Origin: Leuctra nigra
Lineage: Eukaryota; Arthropoda; Insecta; Plecoptera; Leuctridae
Direction of reading: 5' to 3'
Length of the DNA: 64,000 nucleotides
NCBI GenBank assembly: GCA_934045905.1
Contig: OW203765.1
Span: 16,059,409-16,123,408 of the forward strand
The translations under genes were made by a program, and so were the position numbers. The notes under the pieces are model-generated. The model worked only from the letters and a program-made list of their open reading frames with translations. It was not told where the DNA came from and ran no database searches. This document shows positions 61,687 through 64,000 of this stretch, piece after piece; the first letter of the stretch is position 1, and every line of letters begins with the position of its first letter.

Positions 61687-62105
61687 CTGTGGAGTAATGA
61701 CGATGAATTGTGGCGGCACGGAAATTCATGTACACGTGAAAATTTCAGGCCATGGTTCGTTTAACTGTTTAGGTATTTGAATCTGAAGAAGAAAACTGTA
61801 TAATTTTAAAGAGCACATCAAATGTTGGTTCAAACGACCATGAAAAATTTTATGATGATCTTTAATTTGCACGTAGATTTTCTTTCAGAATGCCATTTAG
61901 TGAAACTATGGAAAAAATACAAATCAAGTTTCAGATGAAACCAATTAACCGATTTTGCTAGAAATCATTAGGTATATCCACACGATAGTAGATATAGTTT
62001 TTTTGGGGAAAAATGAGCCTGCCCCATGATTTTCATTTGACCAGTAAACCGAAAAGAACAGCCATACAGACAGTCAGACAGACAGACAGACAAAGACAGA
62101 CAGTC

Positions 62106-62202
<97 letters not shown>

Positions 62203-62204
62203 GT

Positions 62205-62248
<44 letters not shown>

Positions 62249-62259
62249 GACAGACAGTC

Positions 62260-62306
<47 letters not shown>

Positions 62307-64000
62307 ACGACAGACAGACAAAAATGACAGAGATTCAAGACAAAAGTTCCCGGGGAGACGCTCGCTCTCCTCTCTTGATCAATGAATGAGAAAATTCATC
62401 TCAATAGATTTCAAGATTGGAAGACCAATCTTTAAATATATTACGATGAATTTTCTCGAGAGATTTTTCCTTGAGATTCATATCCATACAGACTAATATT
62501 GCATTACATTTCCAAGCAAGAACAATGACATATGAATATCTTTTGTTATTAAACTTTTAATTATTTTTAATTTTCCGCTATTTTACATTTTATCGATGCT
62601 AGTTTTCCAGAGTGAAAGTCTTCTTCTATATTTGAACAACTGTTTCACATGTCTTTGAATATAGTTATGATTTGGAAGCGGGATGCTTATATGCAGGGTA
62701 TCTTACTATACGTCAGGTTGACTTTCCCCGAGCCACTGATGGGCAGCACCAGGACATTGCCATCGATCTTGTAGTCGCCGTCAAAGAAGAGAGCGGGAGT
62801 CTTTCCTTTCAACTCCAGACGATAGTTCTTGTCTCCCAACTCACTCCTTGAACAAGAATGACAAGATAAGAGTTATCAGGTCACAGTTCAGATATTACAA
62901 CTGTCACTGAACTCAACAAAATGAAAAACAAACAGGGGAAGTGTCACAAACGCTCTGACAATGTCGCATCTAAATTTCATTTAGATATGTGCGATCACCT
63001 AATTGTGACGTTCAGAAACGTTTTTCATAAACCCATAATAAAGCATTTTCACAAGATATTGCAAGCGTTTATGAAATACCTTCGTCATTTAATACAAAGG
63101 AATATATTAAAATTAAAATTAAAAGTGTTTATCACCGATGAAGCGAAATTAAAAACGTATATTTTTGTTCTCTTTATGACGAGACCGAAAATTGGTAAAA
63201 ACCAATATATTATGTAATAAATGTTGACTTACTTGACTTGATACATCTCAACCTCGCTGAACCCAAGCACATCTATTTCACTGAGGATGAGATGAACTTT
63301 GATTGAACCAGAATCCTGAGTCACATCAACCTCTGTCACATGCAGCGGGTCCATTGGTACGGCCCCGATACTTGGAATCCCTGGTGGAACATGTGTAACT
63401 TAGTAGAAATATGTAGAAATGATTTGTGGATGGGAGCGGGCGTCTCATTTGTTTTGTTTGTATGTTCCTTTTGTATTAAATGTCACATGATGTGTCGGAT
63501 CAGGTCAATTTTTTCCACAAAATATTCGTTACTATTCTCTACGGCGACCTAATGATCTCCGGCAAAATTGGTGTGTTTGTTTCATCAGAAACTTGATTTG
63601 TAGTTTATACTTAGCTTGGCAATTTTAAATGAACTGTTTGTGCAAATTGAAACTTGAATCGTTGACCGATCATTATAACTGTATATTTTACAATTTCAGA
63701 CAAACCTGTAATTTAATTACCTTCAGAAGTTATGACATTAAACCGACTTTATGCTTGTTTTGAATTGTCAAACTATTCCTATCAAAGAAATATAATTTTT
63801 CTATTGATGAATAATTTAGTTTAATCTTCAAAGTGGTTCTCAAGGTCTGTAGAGGAACCAATTTCACACATTAATCGCATGCAATACGAAGGCTCGCTCA
63901 TCAACGCGTTATACTGAGCGTTTTCCTAGTACTCATCCATCACTCACCATTCTTCAAGAGTTTCAACGCTGCTGAGATTGCTGTCTTGAGACATTCATCG
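61376..64000 (-). CDS. Takeout-like / JHBP-family protein 3 (exons 2-5; exon 1 outside)
   Basis: Exons 61376-61686, 62707-62846, 63233-63380 and 63948-64000 (cut by the window edge). Same phases as takeout 1 and 2. More diverged: exon 3 reads GIPSIGAVPMDPL then TEVDVTQDSGS; exon 5 has DINVVITGHVV and FSNLFNGNRVLGYAMNKIL. The ancestral TAG stop has become AAG and the protein ends RKLA at a TAA a few codons on. Expected to be secreted, but the signal peptide is beyond 64000. Introns carry a Helitron-like copy and a CAGA microsatellite lies near exon 5. Confidence 0.85.
61930..62375. repeat. CAGA microsatellite inside a Helitron-like 5' module
   Basis: (CAGA)n with a few interruptions at about 62064-62320. 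The flanks 'aaccaattaaccgattttgctagaaatcat' and 'ggagacgctcgctct' match 7990-8200 in reverse, where the same place reads tctgtctgtg, so the microsatellite expanded from that motif. The Cys/Val- and Thr/Asp-rich frames are artefacts. Confidence 0.75.
62707..62846 (-). CDS. Takeout 3 exon 4
   Basis: 140 nt, codes SELGDKNYRLELKGK to GKVNLTY; tandem AAGGAG acceptor as in takeout 1; donor GTAAGA. Confidence 0.85.
63233..63380 (-). CDS. Takeout 3 exon 3
   Basis: 148 nt, GIPSIGAVPMDPL to VEMYQV; acceptor CCAG, donor GTAAGT. Confidence 0.85.
63430..63929 (+). mobile_element. Helitron-like element, partner of H1
   Basis: Body and shared terminus (CTCATCAACGCGTTATACTG ... TTTTCCTAG before T) match 7246-7695. 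Lies in takeout 3 intron 2, 18 nt from the exon 2 donor. Confidence 0.55.
63948..64000 (-). CDS. Takeout 3 exon 2 (partial)
   Basis: Codes DECLKTAISAALKLLKN; donor G|GTGAGT at 63947. Continues past the window. Confidence 0.85.

Noticed and set aside
61968..62321. Cys/Val-rich (SVCLSVCLS) and Thr/Asp-rich (QTDRQTDR) frames
   Set aside because: Both are translations of a CAGA microsatellite.

Overview
This is a stretch of AT-rich insect nuclear DNA. Genes have introns with GT-AG splice sites, some genes are TATA-driven, and the space between exons is packed with transposon relics. The takeout/juvenile-hormone-binding-protein (JHBP) family and multi-domain VWC/SVWC secreted proteins point to an arthropod, almost certainly an insect. 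I cannot name the species.

Two small gene clusters are interleaved. On the minus strand are three takeout-like genes that share the same five-exon plan and intron phases. Takeout 1 (2764-7811) is complete. Takeout 2 has exons 2-5 at 10535-13147, and its only matching first exon lies at 58931-59015, which implies a 45.8-kb first intron. Takeout 3 (from 61376) runs off the right edge inside exon 2. On the plus strand, inside that giant intron, are two tandem paralogues coding secreted cysteine-rich VWC-domain proteins. Gene A (28632-44889) has eight coding exons and is intact on paper (337 aa). Gene B (45871-58529) has the same eight exons, but exon 2 has been amplified into 27 head-to-tail 91-bp units that cannot be read through. 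Gene B also has a 1-nt deletion in exon 1, a GT-to-GC donor change and a lost polyadenylation hexamer, while its downstream exons still look constrained.

Between takeout 2 exon 2 and gene A is a three-level insertion. An unrecognised Ser/Thr/Pro-rich single-exon ORF (18417-27064) is split by a Ty3/gypsy-like element (164-bp LTR, perfect 5-bp target duplication, most of the 3' half deleted). That element is itself split by a near-complete non-LTR retrotransposon (ORF1 plus endonuclease-RT ORF2 with one in-frame stop).

The rest is mainly non-autonomous mobile DNA: a hairpin-ended family whose arms carry repeated ETS-CRE-YY1-like motif clusters (340-1664, 15504-17354, 32135-35420, 50257-51574); a Helitron-like group sharing one conserved 3' terminus about 16 times; TTAA-, TA- and TAA-flanked palindromic MITEs; tRNA-type and 5S-type SINEs; and a TIR element holding four 458-bp tandem repeats. 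Because genes A and B are paralogous, their introns act as empty-site controls for one another. No bacterial genes, CRISPR arrays or free-standing tRNA/rRNA genes were found.
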